Shown piece by piece: positions 51,246 through 59,277 of a stretch of 60,508 nt of DNA. The stretch lies in assembly GCA_045046905.1 (NCBI GenBank), contig JASFYU010000056.1, positions 1 to 60,508 on the forward strand. Reading direction: 5' to 3'. The translations under genes and the position numbers were made by a program. The notes under the pieces are model-generated. The model ran no database searches. It was not told where the DNA came from and saw only the letters and a list, made by a program, of their open reading frames with translations. This DNA comes from JASFYU01 sp045046905 (lineage in GTDB: Bacteria; Bacteroidota; Bacteroidia; Flavobacteriales; Flavobacteriaceae). The first letter of the stretch is position 1, and every line of letters starts with the position of its first letter.

Positions 51246-53171
51246 ATGAAAGCGCATCTTCTATTTTCGATTTTTCTATTTCTGTTGGTTTTGCCATCGC
51301 AGGCACAAAATTCCGATTCATTGTATCTACGTCAACATTATGACTTGACCGAATATCGAATATCTATGCGAGATGGGGTCGAGCTTTTTACGGTAATCTA
51401 CACGCCAAAAGACAAATCTCGAGACTATCCCATTCTACTGAACCGTACTTGCTATAATGCTTCGAACAATTCAAACTATAAATACAGCGGTTATCCTTCA
51501 AAGTATTTGGTAGAAGACGGCTATATTTTGGCTTTTCAAGATGTAAGGGGCAGATTCATGTCAGACGGCGTTTTCGATAATATGACCCCCAATATCCCTG
51601 GCAATGACCCCACTAACAAAACAGATATTGACGAGAGTTCAGATACCTACGACACCATCGAATGGATGCTTAAAAATATTAACAGAAACAATGGTAGGGT
51701 TGGTATGTATGGCATTTCATATCCAGGGTTTTACACTGCGGCCGCCTTGGCAGATGCACACCCAGCCTTAAAGGCGTCTTCTCCTCAGGCCCCAATTTCA
51801 GACTTTTTCTTTGATGACTTTCATCACCAAGGTGCTTACCTACAAAGCTATACGGCCGCTTTTCCCGTATTTGGCTATCAAAAAGAAGGCCGTACAAAAA
51901 AATCATGGTATAGAGACAAGATTATGCGTTTTTATGAAAACCCCGCTTCTGATGCCTATGATTTTTTTCTTCGGATGGGGCCATTGAAGAATACCACAAA
52001 AAACTTTCATCATGACAATTTTTTCTGGAAACAGATTATCGACCACCCCAATTACGACAAGTTTTGGCAAGAAAGAAGCATTCTACCCCATTTAAAGAAC
52101 ATAGACCATGCTGTAATGACCGTGGGCGGCTGGTTTGACGCAGAAGACCTCTATGGGCCATTATCGATTTATAAAACTATTGAAGCAACAAGTCCAAAAG
52201 CAAAAAATACTATTGTCATGGGGCCATGGGATCATGGCGGATGGGCCAGTGAAAAAGGAAAAACAACCCACAATCACATTTATTTCGGAGATAGCATATC
52301 TACCTTCTTTCAGCGCGATATCGAACAAAAATTCTTTGCCCATCACCTAAAAAACGAAGGCCCCGATAACGTACCTGAAGCGTATATGTTCGACACCGGG
52401 CTAAAAACATGGCAAAGCTTCGATACATGGCCACCTCGAGACATTGAACCCCTTTCACTTTATTTTGGCAAAGACGGTAGCCTAAGCTTTGACAAGCCTA
52501 CTGACGAAAATATTTCTTTTGATTATGTCAGCGACCCCGCCAAACCCGTGCCCTATACCTCTCAGACCGAAGGCCTCACTTTTACTCCGAGAAAATTCAT
52601 GTCTGATGATCAGCGTCAAGCCTCAAGAAGACCCGATGTACTCACTTTTGAATCAGAAGAACTTAGCGAGGATAAAACTATAGCAGGTGAAATAATGGCT
52701 AAACTAAAGGTATCGATGACAGGCACTGATGCCGATTTTATTGTAAAATTGATTGATGTATACCCACAAAATCATCCGAATTATGATCATAACCCCAAAA
52801 ACATAATCATGGGTGGTTATCAACAATTGGTGCGTTCTGAAGTCTTTAGGGGCAGGTTCAGAAATAGTTTCGAAAACCCCGAACCCTTTGTTTCGGGTAA
52901 TACGAGTGATGTTAATTTTCAACTTCAAGATGTACTTCATACATTTAAAAAAGGACATCGTATTATGATTCAGATACACAGCACCTGGTTTCCGTACATA
53001 GATCGTAATCCTCAAAAATATGTAGACAACATTTATAAGGCGAATGCCGAAGATTTTATAAAATCCACGATAAGCATACACGCAAGCTCCACCATTGAAA
53101 TGGGCGGCTCTATAGAATGTTGTATTCCCAGACTCATTCAAATCAAATCTGAAGAAAAAATTAAAAATTAA
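51246..53171 (+). CDS. CocE/NonD-family hydrolase, exported
   Basis: This alpha/beta hydrolase of the CocE/X-Pro dipeptidyl-peptidase S15 type has 641 residues with a signal peptide (MKAHLLFSIFLFLLVLPSQAQ). The nucleophile elbow is GRVGMYGISYPGFYTAAALA (Ser of GxSYxG). YGWFD-like TVGGWFDAEDLYGP carries the catalytic Asp and GPWDHGGWASEK the His. The C-terminal jelly roll spans about 400-640. Relatives include glutaryl-7-ACA acylases and prolyl peptidases, so an acyl or amide bond in the periplasm is the likely target. It lies 76 bases after the dehydrogenase gene and 49 before the thioredoxin-like gene and may form a transcription unit with them. Confidence 0.9.
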   Translation: MKAHLLFSIFLFLLVLPSQAQNSDSLYLRQHYDLTEYRISMRDGVELFTVIYTPKDKSRDYPILLNRTCYNASNNSNYKYSGYPSKYLVEDGYILAFQDVRGRFMSDGVFDNMTPNIPGNDPTNKTDIDESSDTYDTIEWMLKNINRNNGRVGMYGISYPGFYTAAALADAHPALKASSPQAPISDFFFDDFHHQGAYLQSYTAAFPVFGYQKEGRTKKSWYRDKIMRFYENPASDAYDFFLRMGPLKNTTKNFHHDNFFWKQIIDHPNYDKFWQERSILPHLKNIDHAVMTVGGWFDAEDLYGPLSIYKTIEATSPKAKNTIVMGPWDHGGWASEKGKTTHNHIYFGDSISTFFQRDIEQKFFAHHLKNEGPDNVPEAYMFDTGLKTWQSFDTWPPRDIEPLSLYFGKDGSLSFDKPTDENISFDYVSDPAKPVPYTSQTEGLTFTPRKFMSDDQRQASRRPDVLTFESEELSEDKTIAGEIMAKLKVSMTGTDADFIVKLIDVYPQNHPNYDHNPKNIIMGGYQQLVRSEVFRGRFRNSFENPEPFVSGNTSDVNFQLQDVLHTFKKGHRIMIQIHSTWFPYIDRNPQKYVDNIYKANAEDFIKSTISIHASSTIEMGGSIECCIPRLIQIKSEEKIKN

Positions 53172-53220
53172 AAATTCTACCACTTCGTAATTTTCAAAAT
53201 GCTATTGAAAACTAAAAAAA

Positions 53221-54543
53221 ATGAGAAACAGCCTTTTTCTATTTGCGGTAATAGTTGTGTTTTCATTGAATGCCCAACACTCTATTTCAGGCACTTTCAC
53301 CCCAACACAGGAGTATAGCTGGTTAATTGCCTATCACCTAAGGCCTGGGTCTCAGGTTTACATTGCCGATACGGCTATCAAAGAAGGAAAGTTCGTCCTC
53401 AGCATACCCAATACATCGCCCACGGGCTCCTATCGAATCGTCTATGCCGTTCCGCAAGAAGAATTTTACTTTGATATTATCTACAATGGAAAAGAAGATA
53501 TCGAATTAAGTTTCGATTCGGAAAAAGGAGTTTCGTTCATCACCTCCGAAGAGAATAAATTATTTCGTTCATATTTCGAAAAAATCAACGCATCGGAGCG
53601 GGAAATTATTACTTTTTATGCCGAAGAAAAAAACGATATAAAGGCGTTTGAAACTATTTTAGATAAGTCTCGGCAAACCCAAGAAGCATATGAGCTAAAA
53701 TCTGAAGGTTTATTAGCGCATCATTTTATAAGAGCGAACAAGCCCTATATTCCGAAGAAAAATGAATCGATTCAGGACTATGTCAAGCATAAAAAACAAA
53801 ACTATTTCAAGGTTTTAGACTTTAAAAATCCCGTTTTACAGGCCTCTGGTTTTCTAAGCGATAAGTTGACTAACTATGTTTATACGGCATTACCCTTTGC
53901 TCAATTGACCCCTTCAGAAACAGAAATAATCATGCAGGCGAATATTGAAGCGGTAAGCATGCAATTGAACGCGATTGAACAGACCTATAAACTTCACCTC
54001 TTTTATTCGCTTTGGACTCAACTAGTGGCAAGTGATTTCAACAACACCTCGGACTTTATTTATAATTCCTATATAAAGCAGTTAATCAAAACGGCCAAGG
54101 ATCAAGAAATTATAACGGCCATCGAAACCCATAATCGACTTCGATTGGGTGCGATTGCCCCAGAAATCATATGGAATGATGGTCTTTCACTTAAGAGATT
54201 GAGCACATTGAAAGCTGCCCAAAATTACGTTCTCATCTTTTGGAGCAGTACCTGCTCACACTGTCTTAAAGAACTTCCTCACTTGCACATAAAACTCAAG
54301 GAAAGTCCCTTTGTGAAAGCACTCGCTATCGGCTTGGAAGATGATGAGGTGAATTGGAAAAAAGAATCGGCCAAATTTGATACTTTCGAACATGCCATCG
54401 CCCTTGGTAGATGGGAAAGTGACTATGCCAAATTATACGATATTCATCAAACGCCTACGTATTTTATTCTAGATAAGGATAAACGCATTATTGCCAAATT
54501 TAAGCATGATAAGAATGTTATCGATTTTTTCGAGAAAAGATAG
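53221..54543 (+). CDS. TlpA-like thioredoxin-fold lipidless exported protein
   Basis: This 440-residue exported protein has a signal peptide (MRNSLFLFAVIVVFSLNAQ). The N-terminal part (20-120) is a beta-rich domain like the DUF4369 module found in Bacteroidota thioredoxins (SISGTFTPTQEYSWLIAYHL). The middle is helical. The C-terminal thioredoxin fold (about 315-440) has ENYVLIFWSSTCSHCLKELP-like NYVLIFWSSTCSHCLKELPH with the redox CSHC and the cis-Pro HQTPTYFILDKDKRII. It probably acts as a periplasmic disulfide reductase or isomerase. The three preceding genes are on the same strand. It faces the ACT-like gene, and the spacer has a CTAGTG/CACTAG hairpin without a T tract. Confidence 0.86.
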   Translation: MRNSLFLFAVIVVFSLNAQHSISGTFTPTQEYSWLIAYHLRPGSQVYIADTAIKEGKFVLSIPNTSPTGSYRIVYAVPQEEFYFDIIYNGKEDIELSFDSEKGVSFITSEENKLFRSYFEKINASEREIITFYAEEKNDIKAFETILDKSRQTQEAYELKSEGLLAHHFIRANKPYIPKKNESIQDYVKHKKQNYFKVLDFKNPVLQASGFLSDKLTNYVYTALPFAQLTPSETEIIMQANIEAVSMQLNAIEQTYKLHLFYSLWTQLVASDFNNTSDFIYNSYIKQLIKTAKDQEIITAIETHNRLRLGAIAPEIIWNDGLSLKRLSTLKAAQNYVLIFWSSTCSHCLKELPHLHIKLKESPFVKALAIGLEDDEVNWKKESAKFDTFEHAIALGRWESDYAKLYDIHQTPTYFILDKDKRIIAKFKHDKNVIDFFEKR

Positions 54544-54656
54544 GTTCGACTCTCCCTAAATTTAGCAAAGCACTCTTTATAAGCAGAACTCGACATTCGT
54601 CCTCTGAAATAAACAAATGCTCTCTTCCTCTAGTGCTGACACTAGAAAAACTTAAA

Positions 54657-55316
54657 TTATAGGGTCTTTAAATCTTTGATGGTTCTAAAAGCAATATCAA
54701 CCTGTTCGTCATTGACCAAGATAGTAAACTCATTGGTGGTTGAGATTACCTCGTACAATACGATACCCTCCCAAGCTAATCGCTGGAAAATAAAATAATA
54801 AATTCCCGGAACAGATACATTTTCAGCTGGAAGTTTCACCGTAATCGACGAAAGATTACCCGCCTTTTGGGTACATCGCTCATTTTTGAAAAGCTCCTCT
54901 ACAGTTGAGTCCAAGCTATTGCTGACAACAATATTCAATTCATTCACACCTCTTGAAGAAGTATAAAAAACATCCTTGTTTTTATTTACTTCCTTCAAAA
55001 GTTGGCCTTGATTTTCTAATATAGATTCAGAGACCAAAAAAGTGAAATCGGTTAAGGATGAACGCACTGTTATCTCGCCGATGTTTTTTAATACCTTGAT
55101 AATTTTGTGAGTCGCACGAAACTCCAAATCGTCAGACAATCGCTTTAAGGCCATAACTATCGCACCATTACGAATGTCTTTCCCCAATTCACCTTCAATT
55201 TCGGGCCTGACAATTCGCGATAAAGAAGTAAGGTTAATAATACCCTGAGCCAAAGCACTCTGAAGAAAAGGTTTTTTTTTAATGTACTGTTCTACAACAG
55301 ATGAGATGGTTTTCAT
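54657..55316 (-). CDS. ACT-like aspartokinase-regulatory-domain protein
   Basis: This 219-residue protein without signal or membrane segments resembles the proteins often annotated as aspartate kinase in flavobacteria but has no KFGG kinase motif. The N-terminal third is helical (VVEQYIKKKPFLQSALAQGI, NLTSLSRIVRPEIEGELGKD). The rest has two ACT-like beta-alpha-beta units: FTFLVSESILENQGQLLKEV with ELNIVVSNSLDSTVEELF, and SSITVKLPAENVSVPGIYYF with FTILVNDEQVDIAFRTIKDL. It is therefore a stand-alone ligand sensor with unknown partner. It is downstream of and in line with the yraN gene, 69 bases apart. Confidence 0.75.
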   Translation of the reverse strand: MKTISSVVEQYIKKKPFLQSALAQGIINLTSLSRIVRPEIEGELGKDIRNGAIVMALKRLSDDLEFRATHKIIKVLKNIGEITVRSSLTDFTFLVSESILENQGQLLKEVNKNKDVFYTSSRGVNELNIVVSNSLDSTVEELFKNERCTQKAGNLSSITVKLPAENVSVPGIYYFIFQRLAWEGIVLYEVISTTNEFTILVNDEQVDIAFRTIKDLKTL

Positions 55317-55385
55317 TTTTATCAGTTCATTTCGGCCAGTGACTGGGCGCCAAAAATAACAATTTGTTACAAATAAAACAAATGT

Positions 55386-55745
55386 TTAAAAATGATAAAA
55401 AGCACTCTTCAGGTGTTCTACCTTAAAAATTTTAGTGTTCTTGAGAATCGTAATAATATCAAAACGTACCTCAACATCTAAATTATGATTGATTACATAA
55501 TTATCAGCCCCCATGACCAAGAGGTTTATTTTCTTTTTGGTAATCGTATCGGCAATATTGATAATCAAGTCATTACTTCTTGCACGTACTTCGACTATGG
55601 CCAAAATATTTTCTTTCTGGGCGATGATGTCAATTTCAGATTTTAAATATCTGTAATTTCGATACTTGATTGTGTATCCATTTTTAATTAAAAAATCAAC
55701 TGCTATTTGTTCCCCTTCTTTTCCAAATTCGTTGTGTTTTCCCAT
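55386..55745 (-). CDS. YraN/UPF0102 family protein
   Basis: This 119-residue protein of the YraN family has a restriction-endonuclease-like fold. It begins HNEFGKEGEQIAVDFLIKNG and continues YLKSEIDIIAQKENILAIVE, in which the Glu..Asp..Glu set in SEIDIIA and IVEVRAR matches the (D/E)-(D/E)xK-like nuclease pattern. The expected lysine position after ExK reads VEVRAR, so catalysis is uncertain, as for the family in general. The function is unknown; links to recombination have been suggested from the fold. The gene is divergent from DUF1800. Confidence 0.88.
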   Translation of the reverse strand: MGKHNEFGKEGEQIAVDFLIKNGYTIKYRNYRYLKSEIDIIAQKENILAIVEVRARSNDLIINIADTITKKKINLLVMGADNYVINHNLDVEVRFDIITILKNTKIFKVEHLKSAFYHF

Positions 55746-55938
55746 AGATTTTTTAGTTTTTATTTTAAAATCATGTAGTTCATCGAAAAAATAAGCACTT
55801 CAACGTCTTAATCAAACATAACATTGTAAATTCATTCACCACTCAACGAAAATACTTGGATTAATATACTATCCAAAATCTTTGAGCGTTAAGAATTCGC
55901 CCCTACCACATGAACTGTTCTTAAAGCTTAGAAAAACT

Positions 55939-57432
55939 ATGGAATACTTCGTTAATTGTAACACCTCTACATTAGCGCCGTACACAACTCCCTTGGATAA
56001 AAACAAGGCGGCGCATCTGTACAGAAGACTGGGGTTTGGCGCCTCGGTACAGACTATTAATCAGGCTGTTGGCCAGACAGCAGGAGCACTGATTGACACC
56101 CTTATTAATCAAGCCCTAAATTTGGCTCCTTTACTGGCACCCACATGGTCTGATTGGAACAATAGTAATTACCCTGCAGATGATGACGCGGCCAATCAAG
56201 TGCGAAATACTCAACGTGATGAGTGGAAATTAGCCTACGGCAACGCCATGTTAGACAATGCCCTTAGAGAACGGCTAAGCTTTTTCTGGAGCAATCATTT
56301 TGTTACTGAAATCGATGTCTACGATTGTAATTCTTTCCTTTATTATTATATCAACTGTTTGCAGCGCAATGCAATTGGCAACTTCAAGACCTTTACAAGT
56401 GAGATTGGGTTAACCAGTGCTATGTTGTATTACTTAGATGGTGTTTATAATAACGGTAACAATCCGAATGAGAATTTTGGTCGAGAACTTTACGAACTTT
56501 TTACCTTGGGCGAAGGCAATGCATATACCGAACAAGATATCATAGAAACGGCCAAGGCGCTTTCAGGCTATGTAGAAAGAGGCGAACTAGGTTGCGAACA
56601 GGTCACTTTTGACGCCACCAAACACAATACCGAAAACAAGACCATTTTTGGCCAGACCGGAAATTGGGGCTATGACGATGTCATCAATATCTTATTTCAA
56701 GAGCGGTCCAATGAAATTGCTGAATTTATATGCAGAAAACTCTATGAATTTTTTGTACACCCCGATTCTAAAGATGCCACAGGAAATGCCCAGGCGATAA
56801 TAGACGGAATGGCAACTACATTTGTCACAGGCAACTTTGAACTTGCCCCGGTCTTATCTCAGCTTTTTAAAAGTCAACACTTTTTTGATGAGGACTCTAT
56901 CGGTGTAATTATCAAAAGTCCTTTTGATATGTACTTCAACTTTATAAAGGAAACCGACTTTGCTTACGATAATACCACCATTGGTAGCGCAACTAGCTAC
57001 AGTGGCCTTCTAGGTCAAAAATTGTTCGATCCTTTTGACGTAGCCGGTTGGCAACGAGATAGATCTTGGATCAATACCAATTTTTTAATTGGGCGCTGGT
57101 TAACGATGGAAACAATGATTGACAGCTCCTATCAAGATAATGCTGAACAATATAGAGAATTCGCCATGGCGATTACCGGAAATGACGGTTTAACTAGTAA
57201 TAATCCTGATCTAATAGCAAGGCCTATTATTGATTTTATACTCCCCAAAGGCCTACTTACAGAGCCTGATTACGAACAGGCTTTTGCAGCTTTCAGGAGT
57301 GATATTGACGAAACCTACTATGAAGGAGGAAATCAAGAGACATGGACATTGGCCATGTGGCCCCAAGCTCCTTTTCAAGTCTATTTATTAGTACGGCATC
57401 TTTCTAGACAACCTGAATTTCAACTCAAATAA
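55939..57432 (+). CDS. DUF1800 domain-containing protein
   Basis: DUF1800 proteins are exported-pathway proteins of unknown reaction, almost always encoded beside DUF1501. The ATG at 55939 gives MEYFVNCNTSTLAPYTTPLD; the frame extends upstream to TTG 55882, but the shorter form fits the family. Conserved phrases are AAHLYRRLGFGASVQTINQA, LRERLSFFWSNHFVTEIDVY, FGRELYELFTLGEGNAYTEQ (the most conserved block), VADWQRD-like DPFDVAGWQRDRSWINTNFL and IKSPFDMYFNFI. The length is 497 residues. No signal peptide is apparent. It lies 12 bases upstream of the DUF1501 gene and the two should be co-expressed. Confidence 0.9.
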   Translation: MEYFVNCNTSTLAPYTTPLDKNKAAHLYRRLGFGASVQTINQAVGQTAGALIDTLINQALNLAPLLAPTWSDWNNSNYPADDDAANQVRNTQRDEWKLAYGNAMLDNALRERLSFFWSNHFVTEIDVYDCNSFLYYYINCLQRNAIGNFKTFTSEIGLTSAMLYYLDGVYNNGNNPNENFGRELYELFTLGEGNAYTEQDIIETAKALSGYVERGELGCEQVTFDATKHNTENKTIFGQTGNWGYDDVINILFQERSNEIAEFICRKLYEFFVHPDSKDATGNAQAIIDGMATTFVTGNFELAPVLSQLFKSQHFFDEDSIGVIIKSPFDMYFNFIKETDFAYDNTTIGSATSYSGLLGQKLFDPFDVAGWQRDRSWINTNFLIGRWLTMETMIDSSYQDNAEQYREFAMAITGNDGLTSNNPDLIARPIIDFILPKGLLTEPDYEQAFAAFRSDIDETYYEGGNQETWTLAMWPQAPFQVYLLVRHLSRQPEFQLK

Positions 57433-57444
57433 AACCCTACGACT

Positions 57445-59139
57445 ATGTGCAATATACCCAATAAAGGCAAAGACCACGATGGTCACGATATGGAACATAA
57501 GGCGTGGAGCAGGCGTTCATTTCTTCAAGCGCTAGGCATTGCAGGTTCGGGCTCCATGATGTTGGGGTCCAATATGCTGACCGCTTCGGCCCCGTCTCCC
57601 TTGACTGCCGCAATAGCTGCAGCCGAGACTGATAACATCTTAATTCTCATTAGACTTTCGGGCGGCAATGATGGTTTAAGTACCGTAATTCCATTGGAAC
57701 AATACGACGCCTATGCCAACGCACGACCTAATATTTATATTCCTGAAAGTAAGGTCCTAAAACTCACCGACGAGTTTGGGGTACCTTCATATATGACCTC
57801 TTTAGAATCTATGTGGGAAGAAGGCCAGTTCAAAGCCGTTCACGGTGTTGGTTATGAAGGTCAAAGCCTTTCACATTTTACGGGTTCTGATATTTTTGCC
57901 AATACTGATCTGACAACAACTGGTCTATCTGGATTGGATACCGGATGGATGGGCAGACATTTTGAATACCTATATCCTGATTATTTATCTGATTTTCCGG
58001 GTAGTAGACCCGAGGGGCCCGCTGCAATCCAAATCGGCAACTATGGTAATTTGGTTTTTGAAGGCGAAGAGACAAATTACGCCTTTGTCACCAACAATGT
58101 AGACCAACTAGAACAAATTGCTGAAACAGGATTACAATATTCGATTGATGATGCACTTTTTGACGACTGTATGTACGGCGATCAAATTAAATTCCTCAGA
58201 GGGGTCTCTAATGTCACCAATGAATATGCAGGCAAAATACATGAAGCTTACGAACGCGGACAAAACCAAGTCGAATATCAAGACAATTATTTTGCGAGAC
58301 AACTAGCTCTTTTGGCCAGATTGATTAAAGGAAACTTGGGCACCAAGGTGTATATGATCTCAATGGGAGGTTTTGACACACATGGCAATCAGCCTTTGGC
58401 CCATGAGCGTTTAATGACCAATTTGTCGGTTGCTATTAACAATTTTTATGATGATGTTGCCTTCACACAACAAGATGATAAAATCCTGAGCATGACCTTT
58501 TCCGAATTCGGTCGCCGAATTTTTGAAAATGGATCTAACGGTACCGATCACGGTAAGGCAGCACCTACCCTGTTTTTTGGTTCAGGATTAAACGGCAGCG
58601 CCTTTGTAGGCGAACACCCTACTTTAGATAGCCCCGACGGGCGAGGAAATCTTGAGTACACCATGGATTTTAGAGACCTCTACGCCACCGTATTGGCAGA
58701 ATGGCTGTGTGTCGATATTCCTTTGGTAGAACAGCATTTATTAAATCACCCGTACGCCCCTGTAAACCTCGGCTTTAATTGTAGCGGTGTCGATTTTCCG
58801 GATATCGTATATAGCGATGACGACCCTACTTTACCAACGCAACCCGATCCTACCGAACCCACTCCAGAATTATTGGATGCCATTGTACACAAACCATTTT
58901 ATCCTACCGACCAAAGTCCGCATATATATTTAGAAATGCCTTTTAGCGCCCATGTAGACATTCAATTATTTAATATTCTTGGCCAAAATGTCGGCACCAT
59001 TTATAATGAGATTATGATGGAAGGTTCAATGGAAATTAATATTCGCGAACGAATGCCAGAACATTTGTCGACCGGAAAATATATTTATAGAATACAGGTA
59101 CAAGACCAAAAAATGAGTAAATCGGTTATGGTCGCCTAA
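57445..59139 (+). CDS. DUF1501 protein with Tat signal and T9SS sorting domain
   Basis: This 564-residue protein of the DUF1501 family has a sulfatase-like alkaline-phosphatase fold. The N terminus has a His-rich stretch (HDGHDMEH) and a twin-arginine motif SRRSFLQ (22-28), followed by ALGIAGSGSMMLGSNMLTAS, so export is by Tat in folded form. The core shows ILIRLSGGNDGLSTVIPLEQ, GVGYEGQSLSHFTGSDIFAN, VYMISMGGFDTHGNQPLAHE and TFSEFGRRIFENGSNGTDHG. After a Pro/Thr/Glu linker at about 470-485, the last 80 residues end in a T9SS-like domain (DIQLFNILGQNVGTIYNEIM, STGKYIYRIQVQDQKMSKSV). Enzyme activity is unknown. Confidence 0.9.
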   Translation: MCNIPNKGKDHDGHDMEHKAWSRRSFLQALGIAGSGSMMLGSNMLTASAPSPLTAAIAAAETDNILILIRLSGGNDGLSTVIPLEQYDAYANARPNIYIPESKVLKLTDEFGVPSYMTSLESMWEEGQFKAVHGVGYEGQSLSHFTGSDIFANTDLTTTGLSGLDTGWMGRHFEYLYPDYLSDFPGSRPEGPAAIQIGNYGNLVFEGEETNYAFVTNNVDQLEQIAETGLQYSIDDALFDDCMYGDQIKFLRGVSNVTNEYAGKIHEAYERGQNQVEYQDNYFARQLALLARLIKGNLGTKVYMISMGGFDTHGNQPLAHERLMTNLSVAINNFYDDVAFTQQDDKILSMTFSEFGRRIFENGSNGTDHGKAAPTLFFGSGLNGSAFVGEHPTLDSPDGRGNLEYTMDFRDLYATVLAEWLCVDIPLVEQHLLNHPYAPVNLGFNCSGVDFPDIVYSDDDPTLPTQPDPTEPTPELLDAIVHKPFYPTDQSPHIYLEMPFSAHVDIQLFNILGQNVGTIYNEIMMEGSMEINIRERMPEHLSTGKYIYRIQVQDQKMSKSVMVA

Positions 59140-59145
59140 GAAGTT

Positions 59146-59208
59146 CCCCACTGTGTAACTTAGCCTTCAGTAGTATCTCTTGGATACACTGGGGGCTTTG
59201 CTTTTTTA
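59146..59208 (+). terminator. Intrinsic terminator downstream of the DUF1501 gene
   Basis: CCCCA-CT-GTGTA (59146-59157) pairs with TACACTGGGG (59185-59194) with a 2-base bulge, and GCTTTGCTTTTTT follows on the plus strand. It starts 7 bases after the stop codon. Confidence 0.6.
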
Positions 59209-59230
59209 GCAAATTATAGGCCTCCTATAG

Positions 59231-59258
59231 TTCGACCCCAAAAAAATCAGTATTTTTG
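59231..59258 (+). promoter_or_regulatory. Putative promoter of metG
   Basis: TTC at 59231-59233, a 17-base spacer and TATTTTTG at 59251-59258 approximate the Bacteroidota consensus, with the -33 TTG replaced by TTC. The ATG follows 20 bases later. The -33 half coincides with AGTTCGACCCC, a relative of the dispersed GAGTTCGACC motif, so repeat and promoter may overlap. Confidence 0.4.
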
Positions 59259-59277
59259 ATGCCATAATTCACAAAAT

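Noticed and set aside
54629..54646. CTAGTG/CACTAG hairpin between the thioredoxin-like and ACT-like genes as a terminator.
   Set aside because: The T tract is on the wrong side for both converging genes, so it does not look like an intrinsic terminator.
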